A stretch of 64,000 nucleotides of DNA from Calliphora vicina (GCF_958450345.1 NC_088780.1:129966226-130030225), one strand, 5' to 3'. Counted from the first letter of the stretch, positions 47,145-59,198 are shown. Notes: generated by a model not told the origin, from the letters alone. Numbers and translations: made by a program.

Positions 47145-47763
47145 TGGCCCATAATCATAGTCAAACACTAAAGTCGGTTCTTTTTAGAAACAACTTTAAA
47201 ATAAAAACCAGCTTTTAATTATTTTGCAACTATATTCAAAATTAAAGTATGTTTTAAATTGAACCGACTTTAACTGGGTGCCACCGCAATTGTAGAAAAT
47301 GTTTTCATACAATATACAACAAAATACAGACAAGTGGCAACGCTGAACAGCTGACATACAAAATTAAAAAAAAAACAAAAAAGGTAAACAATAAAAGTAA
47401 CCGGGACAACTAAAGAAAAAAAGTTGTTTGTTGTGGAAAAATAAAATATGTAAGATGAATATCATAATTAGAATATTTTGGTACTAATTTTATTGATAAC
47501 TGTTCAATAATTGCAAAATCTCTACCAATATCTTGTAACTTAAACATTTTTTACATTCTGCAGAACTTTTTTACTTGGTGAAGAACAGCTGATGCTGTTG
47601 TTAAACGAGTTAATAACAGCTTCAGCTAGTTTTATATTTAAAGTCGACTTCAACGTCAGAAGTATACTTTAACTCGTCTATGATAGACCTAAAGTCCACT
47701 CTTGAGTAAAGTCGAGTTTAATTCTCTTAAAGTATTATTTATTTCTGACTATGATTAGGGCCA
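47145..47763. mobile_element. 619-bp MITE with TGGCCC ends
   Basis: Left TGGCCCATAATCATAGTCA, right TGACTATGATTAGGGCCA: 18-bp inverted repeats with one gap. Inside are inverted AAAGTCGGTT/AAAGTCGAC motifs. The target duplication is unclear. Non-coding. Confidence 0.65.
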
Positions 47764-48119
47764 TTATATTTTCATGCACATTCCCAATCACAAACTTCAA
47801 CCGTCCTTAATTGTATAGAAAATTTTGAAAATTATTATCTGATTTTGTAACAATCTCTGAAAAATTTGATAACAATGTGTAAAAAATACAACACTAAAAG
47901 CATATACACATTACAACAACAAGATAGCAAACAGTATCAAAGTTGAAAATTATGTATTAGAAAACGTCAAATGTGTTCAAAGTTGTCCAAATAGCTTAGT
48001 TTGGTATTGAGCGTTGTCATGATTCCAAATGACAGACATACATAGCTCTTTCGATCCACTTTACTATTCGTTTTATTATCATCAGACAAAAAATACGACT
48101 GCAACATGTTTTTAATTAT
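47764..48119. other. AT-rich spacer
   Basis: No supported feature. Confidence 0.4.
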
Positions 48120-48268
48120 TTGGGGGATTCAAACGGGCTGCTATTAAGTCATATTGTCATAATGTCCTAATAATATTATGATAGTTTAAACAAATTGTTG
48201 TTGTGCTTCAAAAAGTGAAAAAGTTTTATTTTATGACAAAACAATAAACATAAGGACTGAGCTCGAAA
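48120..48268. mobile_element. Truncated copy of the 5281-5535 MITE
   Basis: TTGGGGGATTCAAACGGGCT, 'catattgtcataatgtccta', and an inner part TTTATGACAAAACAATAAAC that corresponds to the middle of the full copy. The right arm is missing. Confidence 0.6.
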
Positions 48269-48379
48269 AAACCTTAACACACGTTTTTCAATAAAACTTT
48301 TAACACAAGTTACCTTTGTAAAGCATATCAGTTATTATGTTTAATGTCAATTATGTTCATTTGTACTAAAATTATTAAA

Positions 48380-49470
48380 TATTTTCAACAGAACCCTACG
48401 ACCAAGTTGGCCAAACAATCAAAGGTCTGCTGCCAAACTGATTCCAATGTTATTAAACAGTACAGAGAGAACTTGTCCGTTGATAGAAAACCTGGTTCAT
48501 GTAGAAGGAATGGTCCACATGATGTTTCTAAAGCCAATAAATAAAAAGCATTTTCAAAAGAGCTCCCAACACATCCGGTAGGAAAGCAGTCCCGTTAGCT
48601 CAGTACTCGGACTATTTGGTACGAATCGTTAAAGCCAATGCGGGTTTAAAAACATACAAAGAACTTTGCTAATAATTTAGAGAGGAAATTGAAGCAAAAT
48701 TTTATACAAAAAATATACCAGCTGCATAATGGATGGACGTACGTATGGAACATTTTTCGTAGCTGATTTTCGAGGGAATGTTGAAAAAAAATTTAAGACT
48801 CAAAGCAGAAAATGTTCCCAAAAAGTTCTTGGCATGACAAACAATATGCAGCTGCAGCAAAAGAAGCTAAAAATTTGTTACAGAGGGCTCTATAAATACC
48901 GAAGTTTACATCAAGGAATGTTTACAAAAGAGGATGCTTCCATTCATAAGACTTCTTAATGTGTTCACTTATTTTTGTACTGATTTGGTATCCTGTCACT
49001 ATGGTAAACATGGTTTTGAGAGAGAGGCAAATCCTTCAAACTGCCTGGAGCTAAGCCCAGTGGACTGATATTGGGATATTGTTAAAAGGTAATTGAAGAG
49101 CACAAAAAAGTTGTTCAAAATTGTGGTAGATTTTAAACAGTGACAGAAAGTTCAATAAAGACCTTAACGGAAGTTGTAATATAAATACCGTAGTTTACAT
49201 CAAGGAATGTTTACAAAAGAGGATGCTTCCATTCATAAGACTTCTTAATGTGTTCACTTATTTTTGTACTGATTTGGTATCCTGTCACTATGGTAAACAT
49301 GGTTTTGAGAGAGAGGCAAATTCTCCAAACTGCATGGAGCTAAGCCCAGTGGACTGATATTGGGATCTTGTTAAAAGGTAATTGAAGAGCACAAAAAAGT
49401 TTTTCAAAATTGTGGTAGATTTTAAACAGTGACAGAAAGCTCAATAAAGACCTTAACGGAAGTTATAATA
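48380..49470 (+). pseudogene. Tc1/mariner-type transposase pseudogene
   Basis: Degraded cut-and-paste transposase. Pieces in order: a helix-turn-helix-like part (TKLAKQSKVCCQTDSNVIKQ, YRENLSVDRKPGS, GPHDVSKANK at 48397-48543); then MDGRTYGTFFVADFRGNVEK (48729 on), around the first catalytic Asp; then YIKECLQKRMLPF, 'TDLVSCHYGKHGF' (second Asp) and 'NCLELSPVD-YWDIVKR' near the third acidic residue. Many stops and frameshifts. The segment 48892-49180 is duplicated in tandem at 49181-49469, so the second-Asp region occurs twice. TIRs were not identified. Confidence 0.7.
48892..49469 (+). repeat. 289-bp tandem duplication inside the mariner pseudogene
   Basis: Unit 1 (48892-49180) and unit 2 (49181-49469) start with ATAAATACCG and agree almost base for base, for example 'ttacatcaaggaatgtttac', 'tgatttggtatcctgtcact' and 'agcccagtggactgatattg'. 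They differ at only a handful of positions, which suggests a fairly recent duplication. Confidence 0.85.
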
Positions 49471-52104
49471 ATAATTTCAATCAAATGAAAAAAAATCTCT
49501 TATAATTTGTTTACACAATTCACAATAGAAACCATTAATTGAAATATAGAACTATAGACTGATTCCACCTTTGCGTGGTTTATAAAATATTTTACACTTG
49601 CTCAGCCTCAACGAACATGTAGACAAATCCTCTGAAGGGTTTTGTAATGTTGGTTAGAATTCTAGTTTCAGATTTACAATTCCGAATCCTTATGTTCTGC
49701 CTCAACGAACAAATGGCCAAATGAAACGGCTACAAAAATTTACGTCGCCTCAGATTAGTGTACGATTCGGCAGGTTTACAATATATATATACACATTTTA
49801 TTATCATAACACTTAAATATGTAAACACGTGTAGATACTTTTATTATTTTAATTTTGTATAACAATATGTATGTTCCAAAAGTAGCTTTGATCAATTTAT
49901 TATAACTTGAAATAAATTTTTTGAATTTACATTTATTTTTTAGGAAACTTTTTACATATGTAAATATAACAATTAATTTTCTATCAACCAATTATTTGTC
50001 ATTCATTTCATTAACGACTTTTTAAACACTAACTAACTCAAACTTACCAATTTTTAACAAAAAACTAATTTGGTTAATTGTAAAGACTTTATAGATTTAA
50101 AATAATAAAAATCATAGATTTTTGTAGTGAGATCATTATGTGTTGTAATACAAAAGATTATTATTTTTTTTAAAAAAACAAAAACAATAAATAAAAATTC
50201 ACACCTTTTAACTATTGCTTTTGTAGAGGTAAAGATTTTATAACTTTTTTTACACTAAAGATTATTGAGATTTTATGCTTTTGTTTAGCTTTGTTATTAT
50301 TATTATTATATTTTCAGTTTATACATGTAGTCAAAATTTGAATATAAACAAAAATTAATATAAACACAAAAATACACAAACTGAAATTGAAAAAATGCGA
50401 ATATAGAAACGAATAAAACGCGAATTACATATTTTTTTTGTTATTTTTAGTTTAAATCTTAAAACGTTCTTATCGTTTGTAACAAGCCGTTATGCCGGTA
50501 AAAAGCCAACTAAATATAAAAAAATATTTGCTAACATTTATCAAGCTTTTACTACCAATTCAAGCAAACTACCAAACACCCAGACAAACAACTAACCAGC
50601 CAGTCTACAGCTAGAACCTTTCAAACAAGCTGGTAGAAAAAAACGCGAAAAAACCCTAATAAAAAATACAATAAACAAAATGAATTAATGACGTTTTAGA
50701 AAAAATCACAAATATGACGTTACAGTTCTATAGTCATTCGTTTGTTTCTAGTGAGAATAAGAGTGAAAAAAACCCAAAAGCAAATATGTACATGTTGGAG
50801 AATTCATTGTTATTGTATTGAGGTGTTTTAGCAAAGCCCCTCTATTTTATTACCTAATCTTCTCTAGAGATGAGAAAGACAAAAATCGCGGGAAAGCTTT
50901 GTTTTTTGTTATAAAGTTTCTTAAATATAAAATTGTTTGAATTGTGATTTTTTAAAAAGGTTTATTACATGCTCGTGTATGTATCGATGGATGTGAGTGT
51001 TTGTTGTAATTGCAGGGATTGACTAACTGGTTTTTGTAATTTACGTTAAATTAAATGACAACACAGATGTTTGGTAATACCTAAAAACTAATGACGTTTT
51101 TTAACTAAAGTACTCTATTAAATGTTATGAGGTATTGTGAGCTTTAATAAAACTAATAAATATTAAATAGAAAAATTAATCACTTGATATTTTACATTGC
51201 AAATTTTGTGTTTATTAAAATTTATTAAAATCTTCCATTAGATGCTAATAAAACTACAGCCTCCTTTGATCAACAATTTCTCTGATGGATTATTTACGAT
51301 ATTGAGAACCTAAGTGGCCAACAACTTTGAACCGATGATATTTACGATTAATCTGGATATCTTTTAAGAAATTTTACAGGATTTCAAAACTCATTTTGAA
51401 ATGGTTTGTTGAAAACATTTTTGAAATCTGTTAAGGCAGTTTTTAAGGTGACCATACATCCTCTTTTTTAGAGGACAATCATATATTTTAACTGGCTGTC
51501 ATCTATAAAATTCGTGTCCCCTATCTGTCATCTTTTTCCATAATCTGCCATCTTTTGTCATCTTAATTTTTAAAAGCATGATCTATATTTATTTTAATAA
51601 ATGAAAAAACAAAAAAAAGGTTTCCACACATTATTGCTGCATTTAGGGTTAATTTCCATTTTTGTATTGTAAATACTAGACTTTATGCTATATTTTTTTG
51701 TCTTTTATATCTCGTTAGAACGACGACATTTCGATTATTTTAATTTATGTAAAAAATTAAATTTCAAAAGTATAGTAATTATTTAATGGCAAAATTTTTA
51801 CTAAAACTGAAGAAATGCATTTCTTTCCCTTGTGAAACAGCGTCGTTGCGTCACCAGTTAACGTTATCCTATCACTCAACGTGTTTCAACAATACATAGA
51901 AAACTTCTAGTGAGGAGACATTATTTTCGTCCACACAATCTTGGAGAACTCTAATATACATACGTACATGTGAATGTAATTTTTTCTGTAAAATATGTAA
52001 AAAAATTTTAATTCAAATACATTTTTGACTTTTTTCTTTATGTCATCTATTTTCGTTTTCAAAATCTGGTCGTCTTACAGTTTTAAATACTATTTATTTG
52101 GTTT
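49471..52104. other. AT-rich region upstream of Ets98B; possible 5' exon area
   Basis: No coding exon recognised. At about 50455-50720 base composition is more mixed (CCAGTCTACAGCTAGAACC, CAAACACCCAGACAAACAAC), unlike the flanking AT-rich DNA. This could be part of an Ets98B 5' non-coding exon on the minus strand, but no promoter or splice donor could be fixed. The open frame 49776-49991 (-) is unsupported. Confidence 0.25.
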
Positions 52105-52232
52105 CTGAAATACAATTAGAAATTCCTGAAATACAAATGGAAAATTCTGAAATACATATAATTGGAATATTCTGAAATTCTATAGGAAATTTCTGGAATA
52201 CAGTTAGAAATTTCTGAAATAAAATCGGAAAT
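52105..52232. repeat. Degenerate minisatellite, ~20-25 bp unit
   Basis: About six imperfect copies of TTCTGAAATACAATTAGAAA. Its minus-strand translation gives the ISEISN/IPEIS repeats of a spurious frame at 52116-52322. Confidence 0.65.
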
Positions 52233-52495
52233 GGCATAGTATATTGAAACTATTTTTAGTAGTAGGATGTCTGAGAATGAGCATATCGGAACAGTGGGTG
52301 TGGTTCCTTTCATACAAGGCAAATATTTGTTATAGAATATCTAGAAAAGAAAGTGAAGCTCTTAAAACTGAACTTCAGTTTTTACGTATTTAAAATATTA
52401 ATAAGAAGAATTAGAATAGTGAGCTTGGCACATCATATACAAGGTAGAGCTAGTGAGAGTATAAAAATGTTATTTGAATCATGTTGTTTCCATTG

Positions 52496-52907
52496 CACAG
52501 TGGGGCTGAATCAAAATTTTTTGGAAATAAATCTGGCATTTGTAAACGGCAGGTCCGATCGGGATAAAATTTGACGTGGGTGTAGCCAAGAAGTATTCGA
52601 GTTTAAAAGTTGCCCTTCAAATGCAGGGGCGGCGCTATGGGGGCTCAAAGCAGGGTACCATCGACATGCCATTTTTTGTTTCCCATCCGATTTAAAAGAT
52701 TTTTCTATTTTTGGAAAGCGCTCGGCTAGGTCTTATTTGTATTACACTTTTTCATATTTAAGTATTTAATGTCAGAACCAATTGACTTGTAGTTGAATCA
52801 AATATAAACAAAATTTAGAAAATTTTTTTATTATGGAAATGTGCAATATTTTTGAAGGACGGAGTTGTAAAGTGACATATTTTTGAATCTACACATATAA
52901 CATTTTT
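52496..52907. repeat. CACAGTG-ended dispersed repeat, copy 1
   Basis: Starts CACAGTGGGGCTGAATCAAA and ends with 'gtgcaatatttttgaaggac' followed by GGAGTTGTAAAGTGACATAT. The same start and end, with a shorter middle, occur at 62810-62940. No coding capacity. Superfamily not known. Confidence 0.5.
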
Positions 52908-54976
52908 ACACAAATAAAAAAATAGTTCGGAACAAATGTGTACACTATAATTAAGATTATTTTTTCTTTATAAAATACTAAAACAATTAACTTTATAATT
53001 ATTTTTAATAATTTAAATTTTTTAAAAAAAAGATTAATAAATAAAATCTAATCAATTTATATTGATTTGCACAAAAATGTTGGTACATTTTAAAAGGAAA
53101 CTGTTAAAATGAAATTGTTGTCCCTAAATTATTAAGAATTATATGATCTTTCAAACTGCATTGTTAGTTTTTTTCATTTTCATAAAAAATTTAAAAGTTA
53201 TAAAGCCTTATTTACAAATAATTATGAAAAATTACGAAAAATTTAAATGTTGACAAAGTTATGAAGAAAACTCCAAAAAAGGCCGACAAACCCAATTTTT
53301 GGCAAAAACTCGACTTGAGCAACCTCTAAACCTCTTACGAAAAATCTGAAAAAAAATCTCAAAAATACTTTACCATATAAACTTTCAAATTATGCTTGAG
53401 CCATATCTAAAAAAGGAAAAAAAGATCGAACAAAATAAAACAACATAAATATATAATCCTAAATATCTCTTGCACTAAAAGAGATACCACCAATATTTCG
53501 ATATGTTACAAATGGAATGACAAATTCAATATACACCCCATTTTATGGATGGTGGGTATAAAAATAGCAGCTAAAACTATGACCTCACAATATTCTTATT
53601 TGCTCGTTAAAAAAAAAACTTAATTATTAACCTCTAACTAGCTGTATTTTGAATTTTTTTTCTATTTATGAAACTCATTAATTTCTTTATATTGTCAATT
53701 TAAAAAAAAACTCTCTATATTATTTTGAAATATACTATAGTCGTATTTTATTAATATTTTTATAAAAGTACTTGAAATGAAATGTTTAAATAAAAATTAT
53801 TTTAAAAGGGTTTTTTCCCTCATGTTCATTGTTTTACTCATAGCTAATTGCCAATAATTTCTTTTTGATTTATAATAAGTAGTTTTATTTATAAATATTT
53901 TAGTTAGTATGTGTTTTTACTACAACTGTTTATAAATAATTTACTACTGAATTACATTTGATATGTTGTGCATTTTTGTGAAAAAAAAAATCACATTTTC
54001 ATTCACATTTCATGTCAAGTCATTGGTTTTTCCACAATTTAGAAAATATTCGTCACTAAATATTAATTAATAGCTTTATTATTATTTTTAGTACTTTTAT
54101 TTCGTATTCATTTTGCTAATTTATATTTTCAATTCAGTTTTTATGACTTGATTACTGATGTTTATGTGAGCGTATGATTTGTGCCTAAAGTAGTTTAGTT
54201 TTGTTGATTTTAAGTGCAGTTTGTTTGGTAATTAACAGCTGTGTGGTTTACAATGCACTGGGAGAAATACTAAATCAATTATTTGTAAAATACAATTTTT
54301 GTTTGAAAATAAGGGAATTTTATAATACATAAATTTAAAGAGATAGTTTTTTTACAAAAATCATTGGTTATAAAGGCCATTGTTAGAGAAGTCTTGATAA
54401 ATTATTTACTTGTTTGTTTTCCTATAATCAGTATTATGCTTCATTAATAGATATGGTAAATAGGATAATTGTGGAATTGAACTTCTAGATCAACGGATAC
54501 TGAGGCAATACCCATGATTCTAGAATGGATCAGTTTCAACTTTATATAAAGGAATAGCAGATTATACTAAGACAAAAATGTCAACTCCTAATCTCTCCAA
54601 TTCATCGCTATTTCACAAATTTTAATATGATGAAATTTGGCTCTGAAGATATGGAGATTATGAAAGGAAGTGCAGTGTTCCAGATAAAACGTCATAATAT
54701 TCACGAGTTGAGTGTCATAAAGATACAATTGGTCGTGATATCTCTAAATAGACCAAAGTTTAAAACTCTTTTGCATGCAGTATCGGCAACAAACCTATCA
54801 TACTCATTTTAAAATATCAATTATGTTTATTTTGCACGACTAGGCGGGATTTTGCAAAAGAATCTATAACTTATTAATTTGTATTGTATTAGAAATAAAA
54901 AATATTTGCGAAAAACAAAATAAAATCAAGGTAAAAACGAAAATTTCAAAATTTAAACTTACATTTTTTTTAAGTA
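52908..54976. other. AT-rich spacer
   Basis: About 53500-53565 holds the end of a DINE-like repeat (TGTTACAAATGGAATGACAA and ATGGTGGGTATAAAA). The open frame 54627-54812 (+) shows no known domain. Nothing else supported. Confidence 0.35.
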
Positions 54977-55550
54977 TAAAACAAGTATGAAAGTATTGTC
55001 GGTCCAGCCCGACCATATGATACCCTAAACCGAGAAGATGATTATAAACTGTTCTCTTTTAAAATGTATATGGGAGCTATGACTCTTTTATTTGAATACC
55101 AACATTTTTAGGAAATCTATACTCGATAATATGATTTTCGGAAGTGGGCCTCATATGGGAGCTATGACTAATTATGGACCGATTATCACAAAATTTGGTG
55201 ATGCGTGTTAGACTAACATAAAACGTATTTGTGCTGAATTTATAACTAAGATATTTATGAGAGCTTACCTAATTTCAGATAGGGCAATCGTATGGGGGCT
55301 AGGAGAAATTATTTATTATTATAGACCGATTCTAGCCGAATTAAATAGGCTTCCTCCTTAGAGCAATAGAAAAGCTCGTACGAAATTTTGTTCAATTATC
55401 TTGAGATTGCGACGGACTGTCGACTCAGAAAGTGATTCTGAACAGATTGGTATACTTTAAGGTGGGTGTTGGGACAATATTTTTGCACGTTACAAACATC
55501 AGCACTTACCCAATATACCAACTCCAATATGGTGGTGTAGGGTATAAAAA
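54977..55550. repeat. DINE-1-like repeat (family A)
   Basis: Begins AAAACAAGTATGAAAGTATT with GTCCAGCCCGACCATATGAT and ends ATATGGTGGTGTAGGGTATA. It has two 'tatgggagctatgac' modules and lacks the GTCCGTCC segment. Confidence 0.65.
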
Positions 55551-55785
55551 CCTAGAGAAATAAACCGTACTTTCTTTAAATTCCTAATTTCTTTACAACA
55601 GAAATTATTGAAATCTATTCATATTTGTAAAAGTTAAAAGATGTTCAAAGTTTTGCAGATCAGAGATGGTGAAATGTGACACCCTATATTTGACCTTCTA
55701 TTCTAGCATGGTAATAACAGATTTCGGTTTCTGAAAGCCTATGTTCTTATGAACCATTATTTTTTACATCATGTTGCAATGTGAA

Positions 55786-56030
55786 CATTATATGGGAGCT
55801 ATGACCAATTATGGACCGATCGTCACAAAATTTAGTAGGCGTGAGTTTAGTTTATATAAAACTTATTTGTGCTTAATTTGGTTTAGATATCTTTATAACT
55901 AAGATATTTATGAGATTCCAACAAAATTCAATAGGCTTCGTTCATGTGACAATAGAAAAGCTTGTACCAAATTTTATCTTTGAAATTGCGACTTGTAGTT
56001 TGATTACACTATGGTGTTGTAGGGTATAAA
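55786..56030. repeat. DINE-1-like repeat (family A), 3' part only
   Basis: 'attatatgggagctatgacc', 'aattatggaccgatcgtcac', 'gcttcgttcatgtgacaata' and the end CACTATGGTGTTGTAGGGTA. Truncated at the other end and internally shortened. Confidence 0.6.
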
Positions 56031-56266
56031 AATCATTTTGTGTACACAAAAGTTTTTGTTTGCTTTATATAACTCAGGAACGGTAAAAGCAAATTCAAAT
56101 TATTAAGAATTAATTGAAAAAGTTATAAAGCCTTACACAGATAAAATTATATTTCAATTCAAACATTTATCCCATATTGAACTGGTTTCAATTATTTCAT
56201 AATTGAATCAAGTATTCATTTGCTCAAAAACTAAATTTCTTGATATTTTCTATTGAATTTTGAGTT

Positions 56267-56483
56267 TTGAATTTGATTATTTTGACAATTGAATATACAA
56301 TTTTCGTTATTGGTTGAATTTCAAATTCAAAAATTATTGAATAGATAATTTTCGTAATTGAAACACAAAAAATAACAAAAATGTGTTTTCAATTACGAAA
56401 ATTATCTATTCAATAATTTTTGTATTTGAAATTCAACCAATAACGAAAATTGTATATTCAATTGTCAAAATAATCAAATTCAA
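56267..56483. repeat. Long hairpin: ~100-bp inverted repeat with 16-nt spacer
   Basis: The left arm 56267-56366 (TTGAATTTGATTATTTTGAC ... TTTCGTAATTGAAACAC) is the near-perfect complement of the right arm 56383-56483 (GTGTTTTCAATTACGAAA ... GTCAAAATAATCAAATTCAA). Only one single-base gap and one or two mismatches were noticed. Transcription from either side would give a near-perfect dsRNA hairpin. Confidence 0.85.
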
Positions 56484-57310
56484 TTTTAAATATATTCTGA
56501 AAGTTTTACTAAAATCGGAAAACGTCAACCCTTAAATCGAGAAGATCAAGGGTCAAATTTTTTAATACTTGGAATTTCTCATGGAAAAATAGCGAAATGT
56601 TATATATTTTTTTGGCATTTTTTCCACCTCAAAACTAAATCGCAAATCGACACGGGTTGCAATCATGATAGAAGGACAACATTTCATTTCCTAATGCGTT
56701 TTTTGGGACACTCTAGTGAACAGTAGTTTAAAATATATATATATTATGTGCTATAGTAGTATTTAAAACTTTGCCATCTATCCAAAGAAAGGCTTCCACA
56801 GATATTCAACACATGACAGTTGTCAAAAAGTAATATCGAACCGTATGGTTATTTCTATGTTCTATAACAATTTTTAAATAGTGTCGGTTTGCAGAGCGAG
56901 AGAAAATAGGCAACGAGTGTGATAAATATGGATCTTTCTTTCAAAACCAAAATCATTTTGATTTTTTTGTTGTTGTTTGAAGCCTGCTGATTCATATCTA
57001 TATATAATTTCAAACTAAATAAAAAAACCATGCCAAATTAAAACTTTTTAAACGATTGCTGTTTTAACAGTGTAACGGCATTATTAATTATAAAATTAGA
57101 GTAGTTTATGCTGCCAAAGTGTGGTTGACTTTTTTTTTTGTACAATTTTATTGTTTTCTAATGCGATTTTTATGTATGCATTTAATTTGGAATTTTTATT
57201 TAAATATTTAATAGGTTATAAACTATTTTGTCATGTATTTTATAACACAATTTTAATGTTTATTTGCAATAACAGTAAAGATAAAATAAATGTGAAACAA
57301 AATACTTTTT
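56484..57310. other. AT-rich spacer
   Basis: No supported gene or bounded repeat. The frame 57121-57324 (+) is AT-driven and unsupported. Confidence 0.4.
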
Positions 57311-57423
57311 TGCTGTTTTTATAATACAAGCGAGTACTTTGAGGTGAAATTTTGTATTGTTAAAATAACAAAACACATGTATAATTTCCATTCAAAATAC
57401 TCGCTTGTATTATAAAAACAGCA
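57311..57423. mobile_element. Hairpin MITE, copy 2
   Basis: Left TGCTGTTTTTATAATACAAG then CGAGTA; right TACTCG then CTTGTATTATAAAAACAGCA: perfect 26-bp arms. The outer motif is shared with the 36790-36877 element. Confidence 0.7.
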
Positions 57424-57492
57424 CATTATTGTTTAAACTACGTAAATTTGAGATAAACGTTTTAAGTTTTAAAATTGATTTTTATAAGACCA

Positions 57493-58440
57493 CTAGCTGA
57501 ACCCGGTCCGCGTTGCTGGCCCTAAGAAAACATCTGTTTTATATTGCACATCGTTTTTAATATACAGTGTCGGACAAAGTCGGTGATCCAACCTTCAATG
57601 TTAATACATATGGTGGCATTCCGGCTGGTTCCAATGAATTCAAAAATTTAATATGATAATCGACGGCTTGTTCTTCGTTCATCTATTTGTATTTGATTGT
57701 TTCGCCAGGCAGTTTAAATTGTATTTGCTTATTGAGCTTGTTAACATCATAATTTGTTGGTGCCAAAATTGCATGTTCCCACAGCCAATCCGAATTGTTG
57801 TAGTTGGTTATAAGATTTGGGAATACTTTGTCGACAACTTCTTGAATATTCATTTCCATTTGGCAGAAGTCCGGGAATGAAATCTCATTTGTGGAGGAAT
57901 CAATTGGAATTTTACCATTTCCGATGTCCGACAATCGCATTGAGAAAGCTTCGGCAGAAGGATATTGCAGCAAATGCACACGCATGTTCGTTGATAGCGT
58001 TCGGCTTATGTAGCTTCATTTCCAGTGAAATAAATTTGAAGGAACTTCGTACTTGGGAAGCGTAATCCAATTCCGTGGTACATTTGGCCTTGAACTTTAA
58101 AGGTGGGCATGAAACCGACGTCATTTGAAAGCATGAGTTGTTCTTTTGGATATTTTGAAGGAAGTGTTTGAAAATAGGAAATGTAACTTAGAAACAGCTC
58201 AGACGGCTCAATAACTGGTGGCAGAATAACTTTACCGTTCGAACAGCACATTCCCGGGGATTCCTTAAGGAACTTCAAAATGCTGCAATGTAAGTATAGT
58301 TTGTTCATTGCGCCAATCAATATATCCTTGTGATTCCTGTTTAACATTATAATGAAAGATGAAAACGGATACAAGTGTATTTTTTGGCGAAACCGCACTG
58401 TGGGTAAAATCGATTTCTTGCAAAAAGTGAAAATTACAAA
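57493..58440 (-). pseudogene. Helitron relic: Rep N-domain joined to Pif1-like helicase C-part, with 3' terminus
   Basis: Rolling-circle transposon protein remnant on the minus strand. At 58398-58040 it reads 'LKFLKESPGMCCSNGKVILP', 'GFMPTFKVQGQMYHGIGLRF', 'KFLQIYFTGNEAT', the Helitron-like N-terminal domain. At about 58020 this changes directly, in another frame, to 'RTLSTNMRVHLLQYPSAEAF', 'RLSDIGNGKIPIDS', 'LAPTNYDVNKLNKQI', then 'AVDYHIKFLNSLEPAGMPPY' and 'VLTLKVGSP' (to about 57578), the helicase end. The rolling-circle catalytic region and helicase motifs I-IV between them are deleted. Sequence GCGGACCGGGTTCAG before CTAG at 57496-57493 fits a Helitron 3' end. Not active. Confidence 0.78.
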
Positions 58441-58488
58441 ATTTTGAGTTGACTCTCTTTAGAGGAACCAGTACCAGTAATTTAATAT

Positions 58489-59198
58489 AAAACAAGTAAG
58501 AAAGTATGGTCGGTCAAGCCCGACCATATAATACCCTACACTAAGTAAAAGAGCAAAAACATTTTTGTTTTAAAATTTCAATAATTTATATTTTTGAGTG
58601 ATTTTCGGAAGTGGGCATTATATGGGAGCTATGACCAATTATGGACCGATCACCATGAGATTAGGTCGTGTGGTTTATGTCTATATGGAAGTTTACTATG
58701 TTGAATTTTGTGAGTATACCAACAATTTTAAGCGATTTATGCACTTTAAAGTGATTATCGGAAGCGGGTCTATATGGGAGCTATGACTAATTATGGACCG
58801 ATCGTAACAAAATTTGGTGAAATGAATTTTGTATATATAAAACTTATTTGGAGCGGAATTTGTGTATATACATATATAAATTAAATATTTATGACCGATA
58901 AAGTCAAATTTCGGAAGGAAATTTGTATGGGGGCTAGGTGAAATAATGGACCGATTTCATCCAGTTCCAATAGACTTGGTCCTTGGGCCGATACCAAATG
59001 TGATCGAAATGTCTTCAAAACCTGTACTCTGCGCACAAGGTTTACATGGACAGCCAGCCAGCCAACCAGCCAGACGGGCGGACGGACAATATTTAATCGA
59101 ATCAGAAAGTGATTCTAAGACGATCGGTATATTTTTGGGCGTTACAAACATCTGCATAAACGCACTATACCCTCCCCACTATGGTGGTGTAGGGTATT
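58489..59198. repeat. DINE-1-like repeat (family A), near full length (~710 bp)
   Basis: Best reference copy in the window: begins AAAACAAGTAAGAAAGTATG, GGTCGGTCAAGCCCGACCAT (a palindromic GGTCG..CGACC), and ends CCCCACTATGGTGGTGTAGG followed by GTATTAATA. Near the end is the 'cagccagccaaccagccaga' run before GGCGGACGGAC. Short frames inside are repeat-derived. Confidence 0.7.

Noticed and set aside
51447..52075. Possible transposon starting GGTGACCATACATCC and ending near CTGGTCGTCTTAC
   Set aside because: The two ends match poorly as inverted repeats and no target duplication was found; left as unclassified spacer.
57817..58065. Plus-strand frames opposite the Helitron relic
   Set aside because: They are antisense shadows of the clearly homologous minus-strand Helitron protein.
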